Positions 46,701-59,246 of a DNA stretch of 64,000 nucleotides are shown here, in pieces; the first letter of the stretch is position 1; each line of letters begins with the position of its first letter. Source of the stretch: Pohlia nutans. Taxonomy: Eukaryota; Streptophyta; Bryopsida; Bryales; Mniaceae. The DNA lies in NCBI GenBank assembly GCA_022496805.1, contig CM040088.1, positions 42,001,436 through 42,065,435 of the forward strand, written 5' to 3'. The position numbers and the translations under genes were made by a program. The notes under the pieces are model-generated. The model did no database searches, was not told where the DNA came from, and saw only the letters and a program-made list of their open reading frames with translations.

Positions 46701-47419
46701 ATCTCAGTTTCAAACCTTAGTTTCCCCGCCCACGCCAACCAAGAGGCGCCAATTAGCTAACTGGAATTCCTTAACCCCTAAAGGATCAAGGATTCATAGT
46801 TGTGAATCGATCATATTGTGAAAAGTATAATTCAGATGGGACCAAATTTTACATCACCAGAATCAGTAAAGAACATTGTATGAGTTAGTCAAGAAACAAA
46901 TAAATTTGAACAAGAGGAAGTCCACATAAGACCTACTGAAAACTGTAAAAAAAACATGAGGGCTTCTTGGTCCTTTAGAGGTTAAACATGACAGCACTGT
47001 TAGCAAATTGGTGCTAATAACTCCTGTAATGAAATTACATTCATTTTCATTTTGCACAAGTAAATTGATTGTGAGTTTTGAAAAGCAAAATTCGCAGCTG
47101 ACAAACTTGAAATCCTAACTCCTCATTGCACACAATACATTAGTAAACTTCCAAACTAGTTGATGGATCTTTAACATCGCAGTTAGCTAATTGGCGCTAC
47201 TCCGTGCAGGTGTCTAAATCCTTTGTAAACCCTGCGACAATTTCTGTGAAATCAATTAGTTAGGACGGTACCGGGATGGAACAAGGGCGGAGCAGGAGTG
47301 GCGGGCGGCGGAGGCGTGGACAAGCTCGACAGCCCTGCGTGCTGCTTCTGCTTGCACAGGATTGGACTCTGAATCCTCCATCTCCCCGACCATCGCTGCA
47401 GCATGGATTGGCCTCTCAT
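43792..47419 (-). CDS. FOLD: Bifunctional methylenetetrahydrofolate dehydrogenase/cyclohydrolase, mitochondrial-type FolD
   Basis: Exons, in gene order: 47419-47272, 46592-46279, 45645-45409, 44613-44446 and 44013-43792, giving 362 aa in phase. An in-frame TGA 18 bases before the ATG supports the start. Residues 1-49 are rich in Arg, Gln, Ser and Pro with no acidic residue, typical of an organelle presequence, probably mitochondrial. The FolD core follows: catalytic Tyr101 and Lys105 (YGRSK), Gln149 (GILVQLP), DVDGLHPIN at 170-178, and PGGVGPVT at 319-326. The enzyme oxidises 5,10-methylene-THF with NAD(P)+ and hydrolyses methenyl-THF to 10-formyl-THF. In the nucleotide-binding loop, the usual GRSxxVG is GCSNVVG (Cys220), losing the Arg that contacts the NADP phosphate in related enzymes. 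Intron 1 contains a family A element and intron 2 a 25S rDNA fragment. Confidence 0.95.
45947..46165 (-). rRNA. 25S rRNA fragment (domain V region), non-functional
   Basis: Read on the minus strand, this is a stretch of about 219 nt of plant 25S rRNA from GAGAGCAGAAATCTCGTGTG through GTTACCACAGGGAT and GGCTTGTGGCAGCC to GATGTCGGCTCTTCC-like sequence, the part around the peptidyl-transferase centre. It carries point differences from the conserved sequence (for example GGGATAGCTGG for GGGATAACTGG). It sits in FolD intron 2, in the same orientation as the gene. An antisense ORF here is an artefact of rDNA. Confidence 0.9.
46771..46985 (+). mobile_element. Family A element in FolD intron 1
   Basis: TTAA|CCCCTAAAGGATCAAGG to CTTGGTCCTTTAGAGG|TTAA, 215 bp, slightly shorter than other copies. 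Confidence 0.8.
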
Positions 47420-47954
47420 AAGGCTAATCCCAATTCAGAAAAAGAAGAAGCGCCAGTACTAACTATCTCATCGCAAATGAAAGAAATCCCTGGTCACCAA
47501 CCAACTGAACTCCTTGCTTCGAAAACGTAGAAACCGACCTCACTCAAGCTCGAAGTCTGCTGAAAAATATGGGTAAGTCTGCAAGTGCGCAATGTGATTC
47601 AGACACACGCAACACATAGTTGACTGAACTTCCTGGGAAAACGCATTGTGAGCAAAATTCGGTGGCGGTTACAAAACGGAGGGCAATGGGTTTTCCGGAT
47701 TCCTGGACCACCGGTAGCTGGCATTCTTCACTGTTGGTGCCGGGCCTGGTGCCGGTGAGGCCGCGTGCAAGGGAGAGGCCGTTTAGGGCTCTCACTGCCT
47801 GAAGCCCCACCGGATTCTTCTCAAAGAATATCCTAAAGAATATTCTTCCTTGCTTGCTTGCCGTACCGGACCATGAAAACCACTAAAAGTGCACATTTGA
47901 TTTCATTAGAAGTGCACATGCAATATGAAAAGTGCTTTTGATACCAAACTACTC

Positions 47955-48103
47955 ATAACATTCAATAGAATGCAGTGGTTCTATCGTGGCCCACATTAGA
48001 TGGTACAACATATTCCACACCCAACATGACTTCATCAGTTGCTAATTGGACAGGTGGAGTACCAAGGTGATGAGTAGAGTGCATGAAGGCTACTGTATGT
48101 TAT
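47955..48103. mobile_element. CATTCAGTAG-family element
   Basis: Ends ATAACATTCAATAG and CTACTGTATGTTAT, about 149 bp. Shares the internal AATTGGACAGGTGGAG with the copy near 19390. Confidence 0.65.
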
Positions 48104-48460
48104 AAAGATTATAAATTTGGGTTGTGAATGTTATCCAATTGGCAATCACCAACTCTTCTATTATGTAGTTTTTGAAGTTTATACTGTGAATTGAAGAGAA
48201 TTAGTAATCATCAACCTCCTTGATGTACAATTTTGCAATTTTGTTGTCTCAAGCGCAAAATTGGTGTGCACATTGCATGTGCACTTTATAAAAAGTGTCA
48301 TCAATTGATTTTTTGGTTTTTTCTTTTTGACTTTGCAATTTTTGGCTTTTTTGTATTTTATTTTTAAATGTTTTTAAAGAAAGATGTGTATAATCAAATT
48401 TTATTTCTTCAGTAAAGGAAAAATCTCCTTTTAAAAGTTAACTAATAGTAAGAAATATAG

Positions 48461-48566
48461 TACTCCCTCGGTCCAATATAACAAGCACTTCCTGAAATTA
48501 AACATAGTGTTGGAAACAATATACTAAATTTCAAGAGGTGCTCGTTATATTGGGACAAAGGGAGTA
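48461..48566. mobile_element. Stowaway-type MITE
   Basis: Starts TACTCCCTCGGTCC and ends GGGACAAAGGGAGTA, 106 bp, TA-flanked with good internal inverted pairing. Confidence 0.88.
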
Positions 48567-49358
48567 CTAGCTAGCTTTTTCATTTACAAAGATTTTCTTA
48601 TCCAAAATATTTAAATAAAATGTAAATAAATTACCATACATAACATAAAATTTCTCCTCCGATTTTTTTTCACTTGCAATTTAATTTTACCATGAGCTAA
48701 TATAACGTAGACATACCCATTACCACCCAATACTCAATTCCGCCTTCATGAATGTACTACTGGCGTACATTTTAGAACACAAATGTATACAACTTGTACA
48801 TGATGGCAAAATTGTTAAATGGATGGTAATAGGCATGTCGACTTCTTCTTCTTTTTTTCCTGAATAACAGGAACAAATCCATTGCTAAAGAAGAAGAATG
48901 AACACTACACTAAATGGCATATTTAATGTCCGGAGATAATTGATGTTTTTTACCACAATTCGTTCAAAGGTGAAGAGAAATAGTGTCCTTTGACACTACA
49001 TAGGAGTTTGCCACTTGTCATTTCCACTTTCATTGAGAGTGCCATGTTCTTTCCAAGTAATGCAAGTGACATGAGATGGCATGCAATATATTTATTATAA
49101 AGTTGCCATATGTCATTGGAACGCTACATTCATTTTTTTCTTACAAGGACACTATATCTCCCTAAAATAAATAGTGCCCGGATTTGAGAAATAGTATCTC
49201 GACACTAAATATAATATGTCATTCAGTGTAATGGAACAATGCCACAGCCATAGAGGGAAAATATGCTGCACACTAGCCACACCCATCATTGCATGTAGCA
49301 CACTCGTCACACATGAACACTATTTGACTCTTAATATAATCGTCACCCAAGAATAATA

Positions 49359-50166
49359 TTAACCCTTTAGTGCCCAAGTAACCACTAAGTGGTCACTAGA
49401 TCACTGGAAAATGAAATTTTGGAAAATCTGTGAACCATCTCAGTACAGTGTCTGAAGTTCAGATGTGTGACTTTTGATTCTGGAGATGATGCAAAAAGAA
49501 AATTTGGAATCCGACTTTCCTAGATATCCAAATACCTATGTACAAAACACCAAAATATTGCAAATACCTCAAAATACAGCAAATACTTACAAATACAGCA
49601 TATGTACTATGTTGTATTTCTAGAGATTGGAAGTTTGTTATCTCGTTTTTCTTTTCGGATTGTGTTCTCTTGTTCATGTTCCATTAGTGTATGTAGTCTG
49701 ATCTTGATCACTATACTAACTCCTTTCTTATTTGAGCGTATAAATTTTGTTCTAAACCGTACATGGATAAGTCACTTTCACTTATAAAATTCACAATAAT
49801 TATGTATGAGTCTATTCTTGACATGAAAGATTGCAATGAAGAGGTGTTGACACAAGTCATTGCTGAACATCTTCACTTTTATTTTTGAAAATTTAACCCA
49901 AATTCTATTTAACCTTGAAGTCACACACCCCCCGAAATCTCATTTTTGAGTGTGCATTATACGGTTCAAAGATATACTATAATCTTCCAATCCAACGGTC
50001 CGATCTTACCAAGATTTAACTGAGACTTGTTTCATTAAGCTATGCTTACATTCGTACGGTTGGATACTATTAATAGTACCCCTAATTTCAACAGAGATAG
50101 ATTTAAAGAAACATCACCCAGAAAAAGGTGGTTTCTCCAGGACCACCCTGGGCGGTAAAGGGTTAA
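49359..50166. mobile_element. TTAA-bounded element, family G (about 800 bp)
   Basis: From TTAA|CCCTTTAGTGCCC to GGGCGGTAAAGGG|TTAA. A small internal hairpin (GTAACCACTAAGTGGTCAC) lies near the left end. No transposase ORF. Confidence 0.6.
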
Positions 50167-50826
50167 GGAGGTTGGAGTATAGGCCTGGTAAATAACGCTA
50201 GGCCTGCTCTGAAATCATGAGAAATAGAGCTTTCACAGGTGTCAGAATCAGTGCAACAAGAGGAGTAACACTACTCCGTGGTTAGTGAATTAGGGCTCTG
50301 GGTTTGCGAGATTAAAACTTGAAAACTGATCCAAAGTGACAGATCAAGCAAGCTCACCAGGAAGCGAGTGTCAAATCGAGAAACAACCCTCTCTGGGGTC
50401 CCGAGAGAATAATGCCTGCAACGACAAAATGTATTACGAATAGCAAGAAGCAAGCTGAACAGAGCAAACTGAAGCCAGGAGAAGAAGAAAAGGTGCTTCT
50501 GTTGTTTACTGCCAAAGGGGCGACATGAGCCTCAAGTCAAAAGCCTCGATATCTTTGAATGGGAGTGACGATATTTTCCTTTCATTATTCCGATGCTCAA
50601 TTGGCCTCGTATCCACAAGCAGCAGCCTCCCTCCCTCCTAAAGATCCACCGTACTTATAGCACCTCGACGAAGCTCACAAGAAAGTGCCTTCAAAAAAAT
50701 GGCAGATGTGGGCTTCGCCAGAAGGATTACCCACCATATTTTACAACAACCTACTAGAACATATCATGCGACTGACTGGCACAGGAGTGTGCCTGCAGGC
50801 CAAGTATGAGAACACATAAGTGACTA
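50167..50826. other. 3' flank of the BSL gene
   Basis: Downstream of the BSL stop codon; likely contains its 3' UTR. Nothing else recognised. Confidence 0.5.
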
Positions 50827-53800
50827 TCAGATCCAGGCCAACGAGTTTCGATCACTTGTAGGCTGTGGTCGTCCTCTTGTTGGTGTAGGAGGTCTAGCAA
50901 CATTCAGATCCTGCAAGTGATGTACATAAATCTTAATACTTCGGCCAAAGACAAGTCAGATTCACGAAAATGGCAGGAGCCACAGAAGTACCAAAAACTA
51001 CCAGTAGGAAGTTTGCAATCAAGAGGTTCGTGTTGTATTAACCCCTAAGCCTCTAAAACATCTGCATCACTGAACTTTGCAACGGTGGCATTTTCTCATT
51101 TTACCTCGGTTTTCTGATTGCAATACATCATTTTAAAGCTCTTGTTCTATACTACAAGATCAACAGTGTCGATTGTGTCAAACTAAGTCATTTTCACACA
51201 AACAGATGTTTTGCAGCAGGAGGTCAAATTTCCTATAGTACAGAAAATACACAGTAGACGCTTAGGTGTTAAAGGGTGTCTAAAGGTTCATTGCAAAAAG
51301 AAGGAAAAATTCACAGGACAAAAGCAGGAAGGATGTCCGGAGAGGATTTTGAAGCTCAGTACCTGCATCCAAGTATCCTCAAGATGACGTTCAGGTGACG
51401 TTTCCGGGGAGGTGATAGCAGGAGGTAGCGGATGGATAAGCTTGGGAACCACCACTAGATCCCTACCAAGAACCAAAATTGCTCCTGCATTGTTTGCCGT
51501 TCCTGCAAAACCACTCCCGTTTAGGATGGTCATGATGTAAAACACACTGAACAAATGAAAACAGCTGTGATCTATGCAAAAACCAAAAAGAAAGAAATCA
51601 ACAGGTAAAGAGCAGAGCTACGCACCACAATAATTTGTGGCAGAGAACAGAGTGATCAGGTGGCCTTGAGCAAATCGCTCAAAACCGTCCATCACACATT
51701 CGTGAGCTCTTACTATGAGCTGTAGGTCGTTATTTTTGCAAAACTCCAAAACTCGATCGGGCTGGAGTTGGACACAATAAGAATCAACACACAGATTCAG
51801 TTCACAGAAAAGCTGCAGACACGACAGTGTGGCGGAAGAGTTCTCTTAAGTTTAAATTACTACGTACGCAAAGCTTCTACTCTCACTGCAGAACTTGATG
51901 GTGGAGCTTCGTAGTACACTTGTTTGAATTGTGGGGTTTTCGCATTACAGTGGTCCACACTATGTATAGTTACTAATATGAAAACAGATTTCTGTGCTGA
52001 ACGAACATGTTCGTGCAAGGAAGACAAAAACTGCACTTACCCCAAACGTGACTAGTCCTGGCCCTCGTGCATTTGGACGTAAACCCTCAACACTGTCATT
52101 TTCTGTTGGATCAGACCTGCAAAACGATGCAACTGATTCAGCACAAGGGGAAAACTTCGCCACAGAATATTTAGCCACACCATTACTTGAACGACAAATC
52201 CATCCCCTAAGAGCTGGAGAAGACAAGACAATATGATCAATAAGAGGAGAAGTGGCAGAACGGCACCTACCAGAGGAGATCCATGAGCACAACAGAGCCA
52301 GCGTCCATTGTGATAGGACGTTGCAAAGCTTCAATTTGACTAACATGGTTGATGGACCTTCCAATGCCACCATGCATACATATAATCTTCTTCTCAATCA
52401 AAGCTGCAAGTGGCAACCAGTTGAAGAGTTGATTGATTCGTTGCCACACCCAAAGACCATCGCGCTCCCCCTGTAATGAAACAAGGCCCCAAAAACCACC
52501 AACTGAAATTTTTCACAATTGGCGAAATTCACTGAAGCACATGTATTGCCTCTAAAACACAAACAGAATAGTGCTGCAATGATTAGAAACTAACAGATTG
52601 TCTTAGCACTATCAATTCTGGAACAAAAAAAGTAGGTATCTGGAGTAGCAATCATACCATTCGCTCAATACACTCGATCCGAAAACCAAACAAAGCATTA
52701 ATATCTGAAGCTTCGTGATTGCCCCTAATAAGGTGTACATTTGTGGGATACTCGATCTGTCCACACAATCATGTCAGCTTCTCAGAACTACGGACAAGAC
52801 AAGGAAGCAAAACTCTTGACAAATTTCACAGCAGATATGAATGCCAACAGAACAACTTCATTGAACCATGTATTATTTATTTGAGGCTCAACAAGAAACC
52901 AGACAGAGAATAAGGTCGAATAATGAAGAACCTACAAATAAGTTTCCTATATTTCTTCTCGCAAAAACACACGACTCGGGGTACAAATAATCGTCGTAAA
53001 AAGCCCACGGAAACTTTTCTCAAGGGAGAAACTAGTGAAAATATACTATTTAGTAAGAGATAGCTCACCTTTAACGCAAGTAGCAGTATGATAGTCTCTA
53101 AGCTATGTTGGCCTCTATCAACATAGTCTCCCAAAAAGAGATAGTCGATATACCTGCAAGGAAAATCAAATCAACAAGGTAAACAACGATGTAAACATTC
53201 TTTGCATTTTTTTCTTTCTTAAAATACTGCAGCCCTATCTGTTGACTTGAAATCAATTGGCACGAATAAGTAGTGAGGTAGCCAAGGACCTAGTCCTCAC
53301 AGCCATTCAAGTGTGCCATCTTTATCCAACATGTTAGCTAGGCCATGTCTACCCTGGGCACAGCATCTGTTTCATCTTATAATATAGAGTACACAGAACG
53401 AGGAAAACACCAAATAATGTGAATTTCATCTTATTACTCTATACATATCAGACTAGATTAAACCAATCCGCATATATCTATGCTGCGACTTGATGGTACC
53501 ATTTTCCACTTGCATCCATTTTTTAGTGATCATCAATCAAACATTTGATATTTACATCCTGACTACCTTCATTTCGACATTGTTTTTTACATACTCAAGC
53601 AGGACTGCTGCTACATAATTCTGTAAATATTTCTACTACATTCAAAAAACATGTCGGAGTCTTGAGAAATGTTGTACATACGTGATATCTCCTGCCGTCG
53701 ATGGAGACCCGTACTCGTCAAATAGGCGCATTAGGTCACCAAACTGTCCATGAAGGTCTCCAAATATCTTGACAGGAGCTCTTATTTGTAGCACACTTGG

Positions 53801-56800
53801 TTCCTGAGCAAATAGTCGCTCTGCTGTGTTACAGAGCTCAGCTATTTCATTGGAATCCATGAAGAATTGTCTTTTCACTGGTGGCTTCCAGCCTCGTGGC
53901 TTGAGCAAGTACGAAAGCACCTACATATTGACATTCAAGATTAGCAGAGAAGTATCAATAAAACACAATCAAATGTAGCAGTTTCCGTCATATCAACAGA
54001 AGACTTGCAAATTCTTGTAAACTTCCATTCAAACAACTTGCAAATTCACAACAATTTGGAGCTTGAATGGAACATAATGTCCAATCGTTCAAGTACTTTC
54101 AAAACCAAGAATAATCTTGAAAAAACAAAGAAATACAAGCACACCTTCTTCTGTAAACCACTGACAGACGTCTGACGATCCAAAAGTCTTCTTGCATGAG
54201 AAGCACTCTCCGGTGTTCCATAGCTAACACGACGACCCTCGTTCTCAAATTGATCAATTGAAAGCTGCCTCACCAATCCACCCAGTGCTCCCCCAGCTTC
54301 TGCTGCCACAACGACCTGCAGTCGCCAAAATATTAGACCTTACTCTGAACTTAAGATTTTTGAACTCACATGATACACCCAAGACATGCTACTTACTGCT
54401 CTATGGTGCAGTCTCACCCCAGTTGGGGGTGTGTGGGTTATTGTATTGGCCATTGACGCTCTGTTTAAAGCCATGAGAGCTGCAGAAGATGCCTGAGGTG
54501 GCTTCCCATTGGGGGTAGTTTCAGCACCACGGTCCGTATCAAGATTCTGTTGATCAACGTCTCCATTCTGCTCACGTGCTGCTTTTGCTGCTGCAGAAGC
54601 AGCTATGGCTGCACTAATTGCCTCAGCTTCAGCAGCTGAAGCTTCCACGAGTGACTCAACTCCTCGCCTTTCAGTCCTGATACATAACACATTCCTTAAG
54701 ATTGCATGTCGTTTTAAAAACCAATAAGGCTCTGAGGAAGATACTACACAGAAATAGTGGCGCTTCTGAGCAGTAGATTACTGACATCGTGTGAACGCAG
54801 ATGTCTCAAAACACGACTGCCAACTTCCACACATTTGATTCAAACCAGATACATTAAAAGAACTAACTAAGCACATTCTAAATGTAAATTGACGTGATGT
54901 CTCTACATACGGTTATTCATACCCTATGTCTGTTTAGGGTTTAGGATGTAAGATTTGAGAAAATACCGGTGTCCATGTGACACAGCATTCTCTGTGCTGA
55001 TATCCATTGATGCGTCGCCATTAACGGGCGCTGCTACTGGACTCCCCATCGCAACTGAAGCCCCATCAGCAGCTGACAATTCAGCTTGTGATGGCTTGCG
55101 CACATCCTGCAGCTTGTTTGGATGAGACGCTGGTGGTACTGCTGCGGCTGCTGACACTGCTGCAGCATGTGAAGCTGCTGACGTGGTTTCAACAGCTGAC
55201 AGATCAGATGATACGAGTAGATCATCCAACAATACTCCTGTTCCAGAAAGTAACCACGTTGAATTATTAAGGTGCGCACTCAATGCCTCGTGTACAAACT
55301 TTACCAGATCTTAGGCAGCTAACTGCTAGCACAAAGATACTCCCACTAGCCGACTTTGTCGTTCCTCAGGAGTTGTACTACAAACACAAGAATATACGTA
55401 ACTTTGTCTATTGTCCACCTGAAAAAGTATGAAACAATTACGTTATCCTCATATTTGCAAGATGTCGTCTACTGTAGATACAATACCACCATACTTCATG
55501 AAACACACTTGTTTCTTTGACTTCAAATTCAAGAATATGCTATGGACCGTGTAACACATACCTCCCCTGAGCCCACCATACATAAAAATGTGATCACCTA
55601 CAGCTGCAGCAGCATGCCGACAACGTCTCGTCAATTCGTTTGATGCCTCTCCACCGGCCGCGTCATTACTGTACCTGCCTATTCGTGGACTATTTACTAT
55701 CCCCTTCCTATCACACCACACCCCAACTGCGGTATCCAAAACTGCAACATCGCCAAAGACCAAAATTATGATCATTTTCAATGTATACAAATGGCTACCT
55801 CTCTCGTACAGCAGATAACAGAAACATGATGCCGATCCAGTCTGAATATTTCAAACACAGGAAAATCTTCCAAATTAACTTTCCACAAAGATGAAATATG
55901 GATATAAACATAATTGCAGAAGGAAAGCCCCCACAACACACCTGCTACACTAGATGCATCCTCTACCATCCGCCCACCACCAAGGGCACCTCCTGAAACA
56001 TGTAGTCTTGCATTCACAAACACCTGCAGGAAGGCCGAGAAAATTGCATCGAGATTCTCATTAACATAATTAAAAAACTATTTAACATAAGAATGTCGGT
56101 AAAAATCTACCAAATTCTGTGGGACCAAAGTAAGTTTGAAATCTGAAAAGCTATCCTTGAACCGAGGGTTAGCTATTACAGGAAAGAGCCTTACAGCTGC
56201 ATGCTGGTACCGTGGAGAGGGAGATATGCCAGGTGCAACTGCCCACTCCCATCTTCCATCCCGATGTTTGGCGAGCCCATACGCACTATCAATTGGCTGC
56301 ACAGACGTATATCACATTAGGCAAAAAGAACTTGACTAAATTCAGCAAAGAAATAATGACAGCTTATCAGTTAAACAAGTACATACTAAGGGGCCAAGGA
56401 AATAAAGAACCTCAGCCTACAAGTTCATACACAGGACCCTGGTAATCGCAGCTCAGGTACGGTATTAGGAAAAGGCCTCCGTTGCACTAACATTTAATAT
56501 CAGTATCTGGAATAGCTTACCGCACTACTGGCGTCCCTTCCACCACAAAGAAGCAATAGACCATCTGATCGCGCACAAGCAGTGGCATACCTGCAGCCGA
56601 TTAAGTTAATTAATCCAAGCAGGAAATAGGAAAACGCTGCACATATTTCAAGAACAAGACCTAAAGCTAATCGAGCAAAGATGAGCCTAAAATAGGCAAA
56701 TTTTGCCACTCTGCACCCACCGGAAGGCTGAGATGATAAGACAATGGAGGTTTGAGTAAGCAAACCACACTCCACATTGAGGAGTGTCACTTCCGACGTA

Positions 56801-59246
56801 AGCAGAGTGACGACAGTCCTAGCTCATGATTATCAACGAAGCGCAACATCCAGCTAAGTATGGAAATAAATTAATTCGTTCCAATTAATTGTAAAAGTAT
56901 AGATCGATTTCCCACTACAAACATAGACCCTTAAGAAAACTAATTAGTTTAAAGGTTTCTATACACTACACGTACATGCATGGCGGAGGTCCATCCCCTT
57001 CTGGCTCTAGTTTCCTCCATTCATAGGGCTTGGCTGCAGTGTCGAGAGCCCATACATCCGCAAGTGGCCGTTTACCTGCAAAAACAGAATTTCCTCAAGA
57101 TTCTGGAACAGATAATGCAAAATTTCTGAAACAAGTACCAAGGCCTCTGGAAAGCCAACTCACCATCATTTCCACCAATGGAGAGAAGGAACCGCTGCCC
57201 AACCAAGGACATAACATGTCCATATCGTGGACCAGGACCCGAACCTTGTACAACCACCCTGACAACCTCACCCACAACCCTTTTAGCAAAGTCCACAAAA
57301 AGCAGGTCTGCTATATTCCATCGCCTTGACGAATGCCTTGCTCATGTACACCGACAAATCAAGTACCGAAAAGAGGTACTTGTGATCGGCTCCTAGTATG
57401 CTTAATTCATACCACGGGCATAATATCAAGTATTATCACGCAATACTCATATTTAACATAATCCTCCAGATGCAGAAATATGACAATGTATTGGTAGCCA
57501 TGTCCTAAAAGCAGTAAAATATGAAGCTTGGTATCTGCGAGTCCCAGTCTCTGTTTAAGAAGACTCTATCAAAGAAGATATTAGGGAAGTTCCATATTTG
57601 CGTTTCACGGAAAGCTGCTAGTTTACTTCCACAGAGAGTTTCAAATGAAAAAGTCTCACTGCCATCGTGCCGATGGGAATACCAGACATTGAGGTAACAG
57701 CCTTTCCGACAATGCTGCGGTCCATGACCACTATTCAATGATTTTAAAAATGAAGGACTCCTTAAAATGAGACGGTAAATTTAAAACAAAGTTATCAGAC
57801 AATCCATATGCTTCTACATACAAGAAGTAATATCGAGGCTACCCACCTGTGCCATCTGGGTTTGGCTTGAGTGAGGTCCAGAACGTGTAAATCCTCGGTT
57901 GAGAGTCCTGCTGGACCTATGCCACCCTGTGTCACCTCCACCTGCGTCAGCTTCTTCATGACAATGGCGAGACTATCCTACAAATCCCACAAGTGATAGC
58001 CCTCGGCTTCCTTGTGCTGTCACACTGAAGTAGCTTGTTCAACTCATCATACCTGAATCACTACCATAGTACCAACAGCAGCTGCTGCATGTGCTGCTCG
58101 AGGGGAAGGAGGGTCACCAACTGGGGTAAGTCTGCATAAACAAACATATAATTTTTGGTCTTAGAACTGGTGCCGCGTTGAGATGAGTCCACCCATTTGC
58201 GAAATCCTGACCGGAAAATTCAACTTACCAAAACTCTTTCCACGTTGCCATTTTCAACTTCGAAAAAAATGAATAATTCGCTTCGTTGACTTCGACAAAC
58301 GAATACGTCAAAGACCATGAAAACACGGCTTGAGTGAACCTAATACATTATTAACCTAACAGTAATAATAATCGCCATCAGACAGGTCTTGAATGAGTTC
58401 ATGAGTGGTCTGACCTTGTCCATTTGTTGGTATGTATGTCATAACAATGCACATCGGCAGTCGCGCCGGCCAAACCTGTCCATAGCGATCTCAAAGAGTG
58501 TAAGACGGCAACAGTGTTCCTCGTATACAACTTTACTCCACCGCTAAGAAAGATATCCACTTCATAGAATTAATTTTAGAGCCAATATCGAATCCTTGTT
58601 GCAGAATAGACATAGCCTAAATTGACGATTGCGTCAGCTCAAAAAATGTTCGTGGTCTACTGCCGCAGAGCAACTCGAGCCTTGCCAACAATCTTTAAGC
58701 TTTGAAGAGGCACACGATTATCAAACTTTTGAATATCATATGCTTCATAGACTCTGGTAGCTGTAAACGCATGCGGCAGGTTTCAAAAGTTAAACAACTG
58801 AACTAAAGGCAAGAACGAATAGATATTCAAAAAATCAGCTCTCGCTTCTTAAGAAAAAACAAAAAATTGACCAGCAACAGAAGCCATGGAATTGTTTTCC
58901 AGACTCCGGAACATAAATTCATAAGGAAGAGGAACGTACGAATGCCGGCGCCAGCTGCAGCCGCCTGAGGGCCAGCTTGACCTGAATTGCCTTCCAAGGC
59001 CGTAGCACCCCCGAACAAAATGAGGCGAGGGCCGACATAGCCAGAAGTTCCTTCTTCCCCGACAGCTGCCACGGCTGTCAATGTGTGGCCGCAGCGTGGA
59101 CCCGGTCCATCGTCTCGTTTCTCGCATATTGCGGTTATGGCCTTGTAAGCAGGCGCCGGCCGTGGCCCCGCGAACTGCTGGTGTTGCTGCTGTCCATCCT
59201 CACTCCCACTCCCGTTTTCAACCATCCCTCCTGCATCTACTTCCAT
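50827..59246 (-). CDS. BSL: BSU1-like Kelch-repeat Ser/Thr phosphatase (BSL2/BSL3 type, PPKL)
   Basis: Twenty-one exons could be joined in phase: 59246-58940, 58475-58415, 58131-58053, 57926-57847, 57258-57164, 57075-56976, 56590-56521, 56296-56195, 56023-55942, 55741-55562, 55237-54967, 54676-54397, 54315-54145, 53920-53682, 53153-53069, 52756-52658, 52470-52271, 52116-52041, 51761-51626, 51502-51363 and 50910-50827. The protein is 978 aa. Residues 40-390 are Kelch repeats ([28 protein letters not shown]). A low-complexity Ala-rich linker spans about 390-600. The PP1-like metallophosphatase domain has GDLHG (680-684), GDYVDRG (714-720), RGNHE (745-749) and RAHE (877-880), so all metal-binding motifs are intact. 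The tail is [10 protein letters not shown]...SLAWI. In Arabidopsis these plant-lineage phosphatases act in brassinosteroid and stomatal signalling by inactivating GSK3-type kinases; the role in this species is inferred. Confidence 0.97.
51038..51272. mobile_element. TTAA-bounded element, family H, in a BSL intron
   Basis: From TTAA|CCCCTAAGCCTC to GACGCTTAGGTG|TTAA, 235 bp, inside the last BSL intron (50911-51362), more than half of which it fills. Confidence 0.6.

Larger units (their letters stand above)
47420..49358. other. FolD upstream region and intergenic
   Basis: The first 400 bases presumably hold the FolD promoter and 5' UTR. An open frame on the minus strand at 47544-47810 starts only with GTG and has no family support. 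Two MITEs are listed separately. No other gene is seen. Confidence 0.5.

Noticed and set aside
47544..47810. Minus-strand ORF looking like a targeting peptide upstream of FolD
   Set aside because: No ATG in frame, and it cannot be needed: exon 47419-47272 has its own ATG, an in-frame upstream stop, presequence composition and correct splice phase.
58250..58285. Candidate BSL exon (minus strand, reading KMATWKEFW)
   Set aside because: Joining it to the next exon creates a stop. The true exon at 58475-58415 matches family and phase on both sides.
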